NCBI GenBank assembly: GCA_002314445.1
Contig: DCFX01000083.1
Coordinates: 1 to 16,839 of the forward strand
Length of the DNA: 16,839 nucleotides
Source: Treponema sp. UBA1793
GTDB taxonomy: Bacteria > Spirochaetota > Spirochaetia > Treponematales > Treponemataceae
Direction: 5' to 3'
Below are positions 6,737 to 14,300 of the stretch, in pieces (position 1 is the first letter of the stretch; each line of letters begins with the position of its first letter). The position numbers and the translations under genes are program-made. A model generated the notes under the pieces. That model was not told the DNA's origin. It did no database searches and worked only from the letters and a program-made list of their open reading frames with translations.

Positions 6737-8920
6737 CTAAAAGTCATTTGAAACAAATAGATAATTATCTTCTTCCTGCCGGAAGTATTTTCCCATAGAT
6801 AGAATATTTACAACTGCATAGAAACGATAATCATCGTCAGTGTCAAATTGAGAGACATTTTTTAAGTCAAAGTCCAAAGTAAACTTTATCTTCACTTCAT
6901 CTTTATCAAGTTTCGCATCTGATGTCAGAAGTAATTTATCAGGATGTTCCTTTTCTTCCTCCCAGATATTTACCGTACAATCAGGGGACAAATCATTCAT
7001 TTCAAATGTTTTTATTGTAAGTTCAACTTCATTGCCCCAAAAACAGGCTTTCTTGTCCCATTCCATGCTGACAACCTGCGGATTCTTTACCTCTATATCG
7101 CTGCTTTTTATTTTCTTTGCTCTCGGCGCAGTCGCTTCAAAATAATATTTCAGTCCATCGGTATCTCCGGCTTTCCTCATATCTTTCGCCGTCCATTCCG
7201 CATCCGCCTTACTCCCGTCCACCTTCGCAGCCGGTTCCGCTACCTTCTCTCCTGTCTTGTTGTTGTATATGCAGAACTTCACTCCAGCTCCTTCTGCCAT
7301 ATCCTTCGTTTCCGCATGCAGTTTGAGGACATCGCCTACCAGCCCTTTACTGGCAGAATTACCGTCTTTGTCCTGCCATTCAGCTTTCGTTATCTCCGGC
7401 CGGAACAGTTTCACCGTCAGGCTTCCGCTGCTCTTTTTGTAGTTGCACCACGCGGAATGCGCGCTGAATATGAACTTCGGGTCCTGGTCAGGCGGCAGCT
7501 CTCGGCTGTCCGCATGCCAGCTCCACTTCGCACTCACGCTTCCGCCCTTTACCGTCAGCGGGAACTTTGCATAGGCAAAACCGTTCTCAGGCCCTTTCCC
7601 TTCCGGGAATACCTGTAATGTCACCATGTTACCGTCGTCTATGTCTTTTACATTTGCAGAAAGTTCTACTTCTTCACCTTCTTTCACTGAGCTTTTTGCC
7701 CACTTCACTGTCGTGAACTGCGGCTTTTTATTATTTTCCTTAGCCTTGTCTTCCTTCCACTTTTCAGCATTTTTCGGATTAATAATCACGGGCATCGGCA
7801 TACTTGCTCCGACTGCTATTACCGTGCTGTTGTTCTGTGCCCCCACATCATTGCACGTCGTCACCTGGCTTCCTATGACGCACGCTTCCTTACCGTCGAT
7901 TTTGAGCTTGTCGGCTGTTCCGCCGGTCACTTCGCCTTCATTTTTCGGGTTCTGCTGGAATTTGATTGTCCCCGGCAGCTGGTTGTGGGTGGGGCTGTCG
8001 TTCTTTGCCTTGCTCCCTTTTACCGCTGCCTTGTGGCTCCCGATGCTTACGTCTTTGGCCAGCTTGTCGTTCAGCTTCCCTATAAACGGGTGCGGCAGGG
8101 GGACATTCTCGGTGTGGTTCCCGGCAGGGACTACCATGGTGTGCACGTCAAAGCCCATGACTTTGTCACCTTCCACGGCAAGCTGTTTGCCTCCCGTCGT
8201 CACCCCCTTACTTCCCTGCATCTTTATGTTTTTGCCCTTTACTTCAACTTTCTTGTCGCACTCGATTTTGACTGTTTTATTTGCCTTACAGTTTATTTCA
8301 CCGTCGCTTTCAATGCTCATTTTCTTCGCTTTGAAACTGATGTTGTCTTCCCCGCTGATTTCAAGTTCCTTGCACTTCACATGGATGTCACCCATCTCGT
8401 TTACAAGTGAAATGCCGTCTTTCTTCGACAGCACAAACCGGACCTTCCCGTCACGGGTACATATCTGTGTTGCTTCTTTTCCATCTTCGTCTATTATTTC
8501 CAATCTGAAATTCTTTGTCTGGTAGACGATGCTTTTTGACGGGTTGTCCGTGCTGTGTGCAGGAGGCATGTGTTTCTCATCGTAGATGCAGCCTGCTACT
8601 ACTCCGTGTTCGTGGTCTCCTTCGGGGAAAAAGACAAGTACCTGCGTGCCTATATCAGGCAGTATCCACATACCGCTGTTTTTTCCCGCCCACTGTTTCA
8701 TCATGGGGTACCACGGGCCGACGCAGCCGGGAGACAGCATGTCCATCGCTATACGGAGGCGGCCCAGGCAGTCAGGGTCTTTGTTGTCGGCTACGATGCC
8801 CATTACGGGCGGGCATGAGGCGTAGTACATTCTCTTTGAAAACTCAAGTATCCCCTGATTTTCAAGCCGCGGGTCGGGATATTTTTTAAGCAGTTCGTCT
8901 ATTTCTTCTCTCAGGTCCAT
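6737..8920 (-). CDS. VgrG/gp5-like spike with PAAR-like tip and three Ig-like repeats
   Basis: The protein has 727 residues. Residues about 35-120 are a phage-baseplate V/gp5 OB-fold (P-P-V-M-G-I-V, L-G-R-L-R-I, W-I-L-P-D-I-G-T-Q-V-L-V). Residues about 130-250 are short alternating repeats typical of the gp5 needle. Residues about 255-380 match a PAAR-like domain (P-H-P-F-I-G-K, V-S-I-G-S-H-K-A-A-V-K-G-S, I-D-G-K-E-A-C-V-I-G, T-T-C-N-D, V-I-A-V-G). Three Ig-like repeats follow, starting near 403, 509 and 616, each opening with a W and a G-x-x-V-x-L pattern. The N-terminal gp27-like hub domain of usual T6SS VgrG is absent. In T6SS, eCIS and phage tails such spikes sit at the tube tip and carry effectors; the Ig-like repeats could attach the downstream effector. 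The ATG has a GAGAGGAAAA Shine-Dalgarno. No sheath, tube or baseplate genes lie in the window, so this is an orphan spike island here. The gene core is GC-rich; the final ~130 codons are AT-rich. Confidence 0.82.
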   Translation of the reverse strand: MDLREEIDELLKKYPDPRLENQGILEFSKRMYYASCPPVMGIVADNKDPDCLGRLRIAMDMLSPGCVGPWYPMMKQWAGKNSGMWILPDIGTQVLVFFPEGDHEHGVVAGCIYDEKHMPPAHSTDNPSKSIVYQTKNFRLEIIDEDGKEATQICTRDGKVRFVLSKKDGISLVNEMGDIHVKCKELEISGEDNISFKAKKMSIESDGEINCKANKTVKIECDKKVEVKGKNIKMQGSKGVTTGGKQLAVEGDKVMGFDVHTMVVPAGNHTENVPLPHPFIGKLNDKLAKDVSIGSHKAAVKGSKAKNDSPTHNQLPGTIKFQQNPKNEGEVTGGTADKLKIDGKEACVIGSQVTTCNDVGAQNNSTVIAVGASMPMPVIINPKNAEKWKEDKAKENNKKPQFTTVKWAKSSVKEGEEVELSANVKDIDDGNMVTLQVFPEGKGPENGFAYAKFPLTVKGGSVSAKWSWHADSRELPPDQDPKFIFSAHSAWCNYKKSSGSLTVKLFRPEITKAEWQDKDGNSASKGLVGDVLKLHAETKDMAEGAGVKFCIYNNKTGEKVAEPAAKVDGSKADAEWTAKDMRKAGDTDGLKYYFEATAPRAKKIKSSDIEVKNPQVVSMEWDKKACFWGNEVELTIKTFEMNDLSPDCTVNIWEEEKEHPDKLLLTSDAKLDKDEVKIKFTLDFDLKNVSQFDTDDDYRFYAVVNILSMGKYFRQEEDNYLFVSNDF

Positions 8921-9215
8921 ACTTTTTTCCTCTCTTTTTATATATAAATTATTAAAATGAGTAATGACGTCGAATGAATAAGGAAATAATGCCGCTTCAA
9001 ATGTTCAGTTTTTACTTTCAGCTGGAGATTATGGAGTTTTATTAATTTAATATTTCACACATTTAACAACTCATCACCATTATTTAATTTATTTACAGTA
9101 TAACATCGTTTTTTTAAAAATCAGGGATTTTCATAATTTTATTAAAAAAATATTTAGGCTGGGAAAGTAAAATAAAGTCAGCTTCCCCGTGCCCCTCTGT
9201 TCCTGTGGTTCCCCG

Positions 9216-9256
9216 GTCAGGCACATCCCGTTTTATAAATACGGAATGTGCCTGAC
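9216..9256. repeat. Hairpin with 11-bp outer and 4-bp inner stem
   Basis: Arms 9216-9226 and 9246-9256 are exact reverse complements. A single C/A mismatch is followed by a further 4-bp stem (9228-9231 with 9241-9244) and a 9-nt AT-rich loop. There is no T-run on either side, so it is not an obvious rho-independent terminator. Its shape is like several hairpins of the 2499-2902 array. Confidence 0.65.
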
Positions 9257-9692
9257 ATTAAAGCGGCAGTACCCTGCAGCGGAAAAGTGCGCGTTTATAT
9301 GCTGATGCGCACAATGCTATATTCAAATTCATGCTTATAAGCCTCAAGAGGATTTATGCATTTCAATAACTGATATTTTAAAAGCCGTACCGGCGGTTCC
9401 GCCGTTCGTCCGTTGGCAGGACTGAAATTCAATTCGTTCTGGCTGCTGAGCATTTTTTACACCGCCTCTTTTAATTTTACTTCATTCTGGTGGTGTTTGT
9501 AACATCGTCACTTTTTCAGTGGCATCCTTTCAAAGCTCTCGGACAGACGCACCTGCCTTGTCCGTGCCATCTCTTCAAACCACTTACTTTTCCCAGCATG
9601 ATCAGGGGTCCCCCAGGATCCCGTTTTTTGATTTTTCTAAATGTCGTCTATTAGTACATGCCGTTCGGGAAAAAGCATTCTGCATACCGAGT

Positions 9693-9794
9693 GTAAAAAG
9701 GAATGCGGAGCAGAAAACAAGCCCGCGGGCGACCCTGAGCGGAGCGAAGTTGGAGCTTAAGCGGATTGTTTTCTGCGGGAGCAATCCTTTTTAC
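9693..9794. repeat. 102-bp inverted-repeat element upstream of rqcH
   Basis: Outer arms 9693-9702 and 9785-9794 (GTAAAAAGGA and its complement) are exact, as are inner arms 9710-9720 and 9766-9776 (GCAGAAAACAA and its complement), separated by a short asymmetric internal loop. The central 45 bases start with the palindrome GCCCGCGGGC (9721-9730) and continue with a purine-rich GAGCGGAGCGAAG segment. It resembles the small non-coding interspersed elements found in treponeme intergenic regions, as far as I recall. I see only one copy in this window. Confidence 0.6.
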
Positions 9795-9876
9795 AAATGC
9801 ACGCAATGTATTATTTTCTCATGAACCGAGAGTATAATAAACGTACGTTTCCATAGTAAATTGCAGCAATTCGGGA

Positions 9877-9882
9877 TATAAT
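9877..9882 (+). promoter_or_regulatory. -10 box TATAAT close to the rqcH start
   Basis: A perfect TATAAT ends 9 nt before the rqcH ATG at 9892. No good -35 hexamer sits 16-18 bp upstream, and no Shine-Dalgarno precedes the ATG. If this box is used, the transcript would begin at or within a few bases of the start codon. Confidence 0.4.
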
Positions 9883-9891
9883 TATATATCT

Positions 9892-11346
9892 ATGTCTCTT
9901 AACTGTAATGAAATAAATGTAATACTCAGCGAGCTGTCTCTTGAAGGTGCCTTCATACAGGATGTTATTCAGCCGGGATATGACACGCTCGCCCTCTACA
10001 CATACAAAAACGGAACGCCGGTGACTGTCCTTATATGCACGGCACACGATGCATGCCGTATTAACAGTACGCGCAGAAAAATCACCCGCAACGACAAACC
10101 TCTGCGGTTTATGGAATTCCTCAAATCGCGTATCAAAGGTTCCCGGATTGATGTATGCAGGCAGATCGGACTTGAACGTGTCATAGAGATGCGACTCACC
10201 CACGGGGATGAAAAATTTATTCTGTATATCCGGTTGTGGAGCAGTGCTGCAAACATCATCTTGTGTACTGAAGACAATACCATACTCGACTCAATGTACC
10301 GGCGGCCTGCAAAGGACGAAACGACGGGAGGTACGTTCACACTGCCTGCTTCAAATGCTGAACGACCGCAGAAAGAATGGCCTGTCAGGACATTTGACGA
10401 CATACAGCTGCAGCAGTATGAACAGCATCCCGGCACAGAGGTGCTTACCTTCAACGAGAAAGTCGATATATGGTACGGCGAGCACGCACAGACGCTCTCC
10501 CGTGAAGCGCTTCTTGTACAGGCTGAAAAATGGTATAATACGACAAGAAGCAGACGTGAAGCGGCTCTTGAAAAATTAGAAACAAAACAGGCCTCATTTC
10601 TGAACGCAGAACAGTACAGACATCAGGGAGACCTGATTCTTTCATACGGATACCTCCTCAACGGAAAATCCGACCATCTTGACTGCACCGACTATGATAC
10701 CGGGAGTACTATAAGTATCAGCGTAAATCCGGCAAAAACCGCCCAGCAGAACGCTGCGGATTATTATACAAACTATCACAAGGCACTGTCGGGCTCGGAA
10801 CAGCTCCTGCATGATATTGAACTTGAAAAAAAGCAGATTGCTGCTCTGGATAAAATGTATGCCGATATGCAGCGTGAGCAGAATCCTGTACGTATTGAGC
10901 AGATGCTCCGGCACGATTCTACTCCGCAGCAGCAGAAGAAAAAGACCCATCCGGGTCTTGATTACACGGTTAACGGCTGGTATATACTTGTCGGCAGGGA
11001 TGCTCCGGAGAATGACGAGCTGCTCCGTCATTATGTACGGGGTTCGGATATGTGGCTTCACGCACGTGACTTTCCGGGCGGCTATGTATTCATAAAAAAC
11101 AGGCCGGGAAAAACAGTCCCTCTTGATATACTGCTTGACGCTGCCAATCTCGCCGTATATTATTCAAAAGCACGTAAATCGGGAAAAGCTGATTTATATT
11201 ATACTCAGGTAAAACACCTGCGGCGTGCAAAGAACGGGCCGAAAGGTCTTGTTCTTCCGACGCAGGAAAAAAATATTTGTATAGAATTGGATCAGGACAG
11301 GCTTAACAGGCTGGATACTATACGACAGGAAGAAGAATTCAAGTGA
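9892..11346 (+). CDS. rqcH: RqcH/Rqc2-like NFACT ribosome quality-control protein
   Basis: NFACT proteins bind stalled 50S subunits carrying nascent chains and, in bacteria, recruit tRNA-Ala to add alanine tails that mark the chain for degradation. The 484 residues show an NFACT-N domain (1-150), a middle helical and coiled-coil region (about 200-345) and an NFACT-R domain (about 360-460) with G-W-Y-I-L-V-G-R, D-M-W-L-H-A-R-D-F-P-G-G-Y-V and K-H-L-R-R-A-K. Length is shorter than the roughly 570 residues of the Bacillus protein, so a C-terminal NFACT-C part seems missing or reduced. The NFACT-N motif that is usually Asp-Arg reads E95-R96 (I-G-L-E-R-V). The start was chosen as the first ATG; no Shine-Dalgarno is visible. 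The stop overlaps the next gene's GTG by 4 bp. Older annotations call such proteins fibronectin-binding. Confidence 0.88.
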   Translation: MSLNCNEINVILSELSLEGAFIQDVIQPGYDTLALYTYKNGTPVTVLICTAHDACRINSTRRKITRNDKPLRFMEFLKSRIKGSRIDVCRQIGLERVIEMRLTHGDEKFILYIRLWSSAANIILCTEDNTILDSMYRRPAKDETTGGTFTLPASNAERPQKEWPVRTFDDIQLQQYEQHPGTEVLTFNEKVDIWYGEHAQTLSREALLVQAEKWYNTTRSRREAALEKLETKQASFLNAEQYRHQGDLILSYGYLLNGKSDHLDCTDYDTGSTISISVNPAKTAQQNAADYYTNYHKALSGSEQLLHDIELEKKQIAALDKMYADMQREQNPVRIEQMLRHDSTPQQQKKKTHPGLDYTVNGWYILVGRDAPENDELLRHYVRGSDMWLHARDFPGGYVFIKNRPGKTVPLDILLDAANLAVYYSKARKSGKADLYYTQVKHLRRAKNGPKGLVLPTQEKNICIELDQDRLNRLDTIRQEEEFK

Positions 11347-12290
11347 AAAAAACAACAGGTTCATTTACTACGAAAATCAACAGGAAGATTGAGCAGAAAC
11401 GGATAGATTCAGTCTCATCCAGAGCGATCAGGTCATTTTCGCATATTATACCGTGGATAGCTCTGCCGACAGGCAGATTGTCATTTCGCAGTGCTATTAA
11501 TATAGTTCATTCGGTAATTTCAAATTTCGTTAACATTCAGCAGCTGCAGAAAAAGCATATTACCAATATCCCTGTCATTTATGTCGATACAAAACTCGAT
11601 GACAAAATTCCGTTTACACCTGAGAAGGTAAAAAAGTATCTTGATTTTGTCCCCTACTTTATCACACCCTGCTCAATGCTTATAAAACGGTTCGGGTTGA
11701 AAAAGGCTCGGCTCCTGAGTGCAGACTATCTTGATTTTATTGCAAATCTTTACAAGAGCGCAGGCTCTATTTATAAATACTGTCTCACAACAACCCATCG
11801 TCCTGAGTATTTCGAAATGAAAGAATTCCGCTTTATACATAAAAACGATCCGCACTATCTCTGCGTACCGAGTCTTCACATCTGCATCATAACAGGATGT
11901 TACACATATTTCAGGGATATGTTTGAAAAGGAACATTTTACGCAGACGGAAAAAGACCGCTGGAACAAAGAATTATACAGAAATGCGCTGGCAATCGGTG
12001 AAAGTGTCCTGTATGTAAAACAGCACAGCGTAAACTGTATTCCGGCTGCATTGTACATGATGACAGCCCTGCACGGCAGTCAGTTCACGACATATGATGC
12101 GGTCGATTTTATAAACAACCTGTTCATATATGATAAAAGGATTTCTCTGCAGGACAGAGCTGAAATTGCAAATCATATCAATTTTATGTATGAACGCCTT
12201 CTTCTCGAAGGCGCGTACAGTGACGACTGGCGGGAACCGATAAAGCACTGGTTACGGACTTATGCAGCCCAGACAGGCCAGTCATTGTAA
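11343..12290 (+). CDS. Conserved-looking protein of unknown function with PAP2-like motif pattern
   Basis: This protein has 315 residues with a GTG start inside the rqcH stop (GTGA overlap), so it is translationally coupled to rqcH. There is no signal peptide and no long transmembrane stretch. I do not recognise the family. Residues 145-154 read K-x7-R-P, residues 174-179 C-V-P-S-L-H, and residues 226-231 K-Q-H-S-V-N, in the order and rough spacing of the three PAP2 phosphatase motifs (KX6RP, PSGH/PSLH, HXXXD). The first spacing is off by one and the last Asp is Asn. This could be coincidence or a degenerate soluble member. The N-terminal 30 residues are basic. The gene ends 18 bp from the convergent deaD-like gene, inside a tandem repeat. 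Confidence 0.75.
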   Translation: MKKTTGSFTTKINRKIEQKRIDSVSSRAIRSFSHIIPWIALPTGRLSFRSAINIVHSVISNFVNIQQLQKKHITNIPVIYVDTKLDDKIPFTPEKVKKYLDFVPYFITPCSMLIKRFGLKKARLLSADYLDFIANLYKSAGSIYKYCLTTTHRPEYFEMKEFRFIHKNDPHYLCVPSLHICIITGCYTYFRDMFEKEHFTQTEKDRWNKELYRNALAIGESVLYVKQHSVNCIPAALYMMTALHGSQFTTYDAVDFINNLFIYDKRISLQDRAEIANHINFMYERLLLEGAYSDDWREPIKHWLRTYAAQTGQSL

Positions 12291-12315
12291 CGTTAGAACG
12301 TTGTAACGTTAGAAC
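12285..12315. repeat. 16-bp tandem duplication carrying both convergent stop codons
   Basis: TTGTAACGTTAGAAC occurs at 12285-12299 and again at 12301-12315, a period of 16 bp. The first copy supplies the TAA stop (12288-12290) of the + strand gene. The second supplies the minus-strand TAA (12309-12311) of the helicase gene. Each copy contains the palindrome TAACGTTA, which gives a stop on both strands. No terminator hairpin with a T-run separates the two genes. Confidence 0.85.
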
Positions 12316-14300
12316 CGCTCGGCTCTCTCAGCAGGCTTCTTTCTGTATAAGCCTGCGCTTCCGCTCCGTTCAGTGGGAGTATGAACATTCGGCCTTCCGT
12401 GAGACTTGAACGGCCTTGCACCGGGATTTTCAGGTCTTCCCTTACCTTCCCGGCTGAATTTTGCATGTCCGCCGAACCCGCCGCGTTTTCCGCCGCGATC
12501 TCTTTTGAATCCGCCGTCGTCATCGCTCTCGTCAAGGTCGCCGCCCTCTTTTGAATCTATGTGCATATGGGGGATTTTGCCGCCCCGTTTTGACAGTTCA
12601 AGAGCTTTTTTTGCAGATGCAGAAGGCAGATTGAGCAGCGTAAAATTTGATGACATATCGATGCGGTCGACAAGACGTCCCGGAATATGAAGCAGCTCGC
12701 TGAAATAATCCGCAATTGCACGAGGATTGTATCCGTCGCGTCTTCCTATCTGGACGTACAGGCGAAGCTGATCCTCAGATGGTGCCGCACCGCGGACTGA
12801 ACCGGACTGCTTTGCACCGTTTATTCCGCCGTACCGTGACTTATCAAGCGAACGTCCGTACATAACAGACATTACTGCCGCAAGCACCTCCAGCGGTTCG
12901 TTGCCGCCGCACAGTTCTGCGGCCATTTCCGCAAACTGTGCAGGAGGTTTTACAAGAGATGCAGTCTGCTCTGCAGGTGCCGCAGGGACAGCTGCGGCGT
13001 TTGTATTTTCATTTTCTTCCAGAGGTACAATTTCATCGCTGTTGAAAGGAGCGCCGCCGCTTTTTGCAGTTTCCTGCTCAGCAGCAGATTTTGGCGCAAG
13101 TCCAAGATCAATCTTGAGCTGACTGAAAAGGCGTGCGCGTTTCTTTTCGAGAACTTCCTCAACTGTGGGAACAGATTCTTCCGTAAGCTCGCCTTTCGTG
13201 CTCTTCTGTACAGCTTTCTGCATATATCCAAGCTTGCGGCGCTCTTCAGGACGTACAAAAGTAATAGCCGTTCCAGCGGCTCCGGCACGGCCCGTACGGC
13301 CGATACGGTGTACATACGTTGCGCCATCGAACGGAAGCGAATAATTAACTACGTGGCTCAGTCCAGTAATATCAATACCGCGGGCTGCAACATCAGTTGC
13401 AACAAGAATACGCGTTTTTTTACCCCGGAAACGGGCGAGAATTTTTTCACGCTGATTCTGGGCAATATCCCCGTGAAGGGCTGCGGCTTCGTATCCGCGT
13501 TCATCAAGCTGTCTGCTTACGTTGTCGGCATCCATTTTCGTCTGAGTAAAAACAAGCCCGTAAAAATCGTCGGAATAATCGATAAGGCGTACGAGCGCCT
13601 CTATTTTTTCGCTCTCGCGGACAACCCAGTAATTCTGTTCAATGAGAAGCGCCTCGTCTACAGAGCCTTCCTCTTCGACAATTTCGTACTCACCCATAAA
13701 CTTCTGTGCAATTTTAAGAATAGGAGCTGGCATCGTCGCGCTGAAAAGGAGGATGCGGCAGGCAGGATTTGCTTTTTTAAAAATAGCCTCAATGTCGTCA
13801 ATGAAGCCCATATCGAGCATTTCGTCGCCTTCATCGAGGATAAAATATTCTATTTTGCTGATGTCAAGAGTGCCGCGTTCAATATGATCCTGAATACGTC
13901 CCGGCGTTCCAACGACTACTTCAGAGCCTCGCCTTAAATCGCGGATCTGCTGACTCATCGATGCACCGCCGTATACGACACACGTGCGGGGAGCCTTACT
14001 TTCCGTAAACGACTGCATTTCGGTGCATGTCTGTACGGCAAGCTCCCTCGTCGGTTCGAGAATAAGCGCCTGCACATGATCACTTCCACTGCGCAGTTTC
14101 TGCACAAGAGGCAGACCAAACGCCGCCGTTTTACCGGTTCCTGTTCGCGCACGTGCAATCACGTTTGCATCGCCGTTCAAGAGCCGCGGAATTGCGAGCA
14201 CCTGAATCGGTGACGGAGTAATAAAGCCCTTACGAGCTACCGAGGCCAAGGTCTGTTCATCAAGACCAAGGTCTTCAAAAGAGATTTCTTCTGATTCCAT
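12309..14300 (-). CDS. deaD: DEAD-box ATP-dependent RNA helicase with DbpA-type RNA-binding domain
   Basis: RNA helicases of this type remodel structured RNA in ribosome assembly, mRNA decay and cold adaptation. The motifs are in order: Q motif F-x-x-P-S-P-I-Q33, Walker A A-R-T-G-T-G-K-T (51-58), P-T-R-E-L (83-87), T-P-G-R (132-135), motif II D156-E-G-D159, S-A-T (187-189), A-T-D-V-A-A-R-G-I-D (301-310) and H-R-I-G-R-T-G-R (331-338). A DbpA RNA-recognition domain follows (about 512-580), then a Gly/Arg/Asp-rich tail to 663 that probably binds RNA non-specifically. Motif II is DEGD rather than DEAD. Length is close to E. coli DeaD/CsdA. The ATG is chosen because the F-E-D-L-G-L start typical of the family follows at once; the Shine-Dalgarno is poor. 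It is divergent from the carD-like gene. deaD rather than cshA is a judgement. Confidence 0.92.
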   Translation of the reverse strand: MESEEISFEDLGLDEQTLASVARKGFITPSPIQVLAIPRLLNGDANVIARARTGTGKTAAFGLPLVQKLRSGSDHVQALILEPTRELAVQTCTEMQSFTESKAPRTCVVYGGASMSQQIRDLRRGSEVVVGTPGRIQDHIERGTLDISKIEYFILDEGDEMLDMGFIDDIEAIFKKANPACRILLFSATMPAPILKIAQKFMGEYEIVEEEGSVDEALLIEQNYWVVRESEKIEALVRLIDYSDDFYGLVFTQTKMDADNVSRQLDERGYEAAALHGDIAQNQREKILARFRGKKTRILVATDVAARGIDITGLSHVVNYSLPFDGATYVHRIGRTGRAGAAGTAITFVRPEERRKLGYMQKAVQKSTKGELTEESVPTVEEVLEKKRARLFSQLKIDLGLAPKSAAEQETAKSGGAPFNSDEIVPLEENENTNAAAVPAAPAEQTASLVKPPAQFAEMAAELCGGNEPLEVLAAVMSVMYGRSLDKSRYGGINGAKQSGSVRGAAPSEDQLRLYVQIGRRDGYNPRAIADYFSELLHIPGRLVDRIDMSSNFTLLNLPSASAKKALELSKRGGKIPHMHIDSKEGGDLDESDDDGGFKRDRGGKRGGFGGHAKFSREGKGRPENPGARPFKSHGRPNVHTPTERSGSAGLYRKKPAERAERF

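Larger units (their letters stand above)
8921..9891. other. Gene-free 971-bp stretch between the vgrG locus and rqcH
   Basis: I see no real gene. The part 8935-9180 is very AT-rich and must hold the vgrG promoter on the minus strand; TTATATAT near 8940 could be a -10, but I find no clear -35. Farther right are a hairpin at 9216-9256, a perfect 6-bp hairpin with a 2-nt loop at 9391-9404, and a 102-bp inverted-repeat element at 9693-9794. A 13-bp inverted pair with one inserted base lies at 9158-9170 and 9584-9597. An open frame at 9519-9824 runs through these repeats and looks fortuitous. Confidence 0.65.

Noticed and set aside
7626..8525. Long + strand open frame of 299 codons opposite vgrG
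   Set aside because: It is the shadow of the GC-rich vgrG coding strand; the protein is compositionally odd and vgrG shows clear domains.
9519..9824. Open frame of 101 codons upstream of rqcH
   Set aside because: Much of it lies in the 102-bp inverted-repeat element, with no ribosome-binding site and no family resemblance.
13308..13937. + strand open frame of 209 codons opposite the helicase gene
   Set aside because: It is antisense to conserved helicase motifs and has no independent support.
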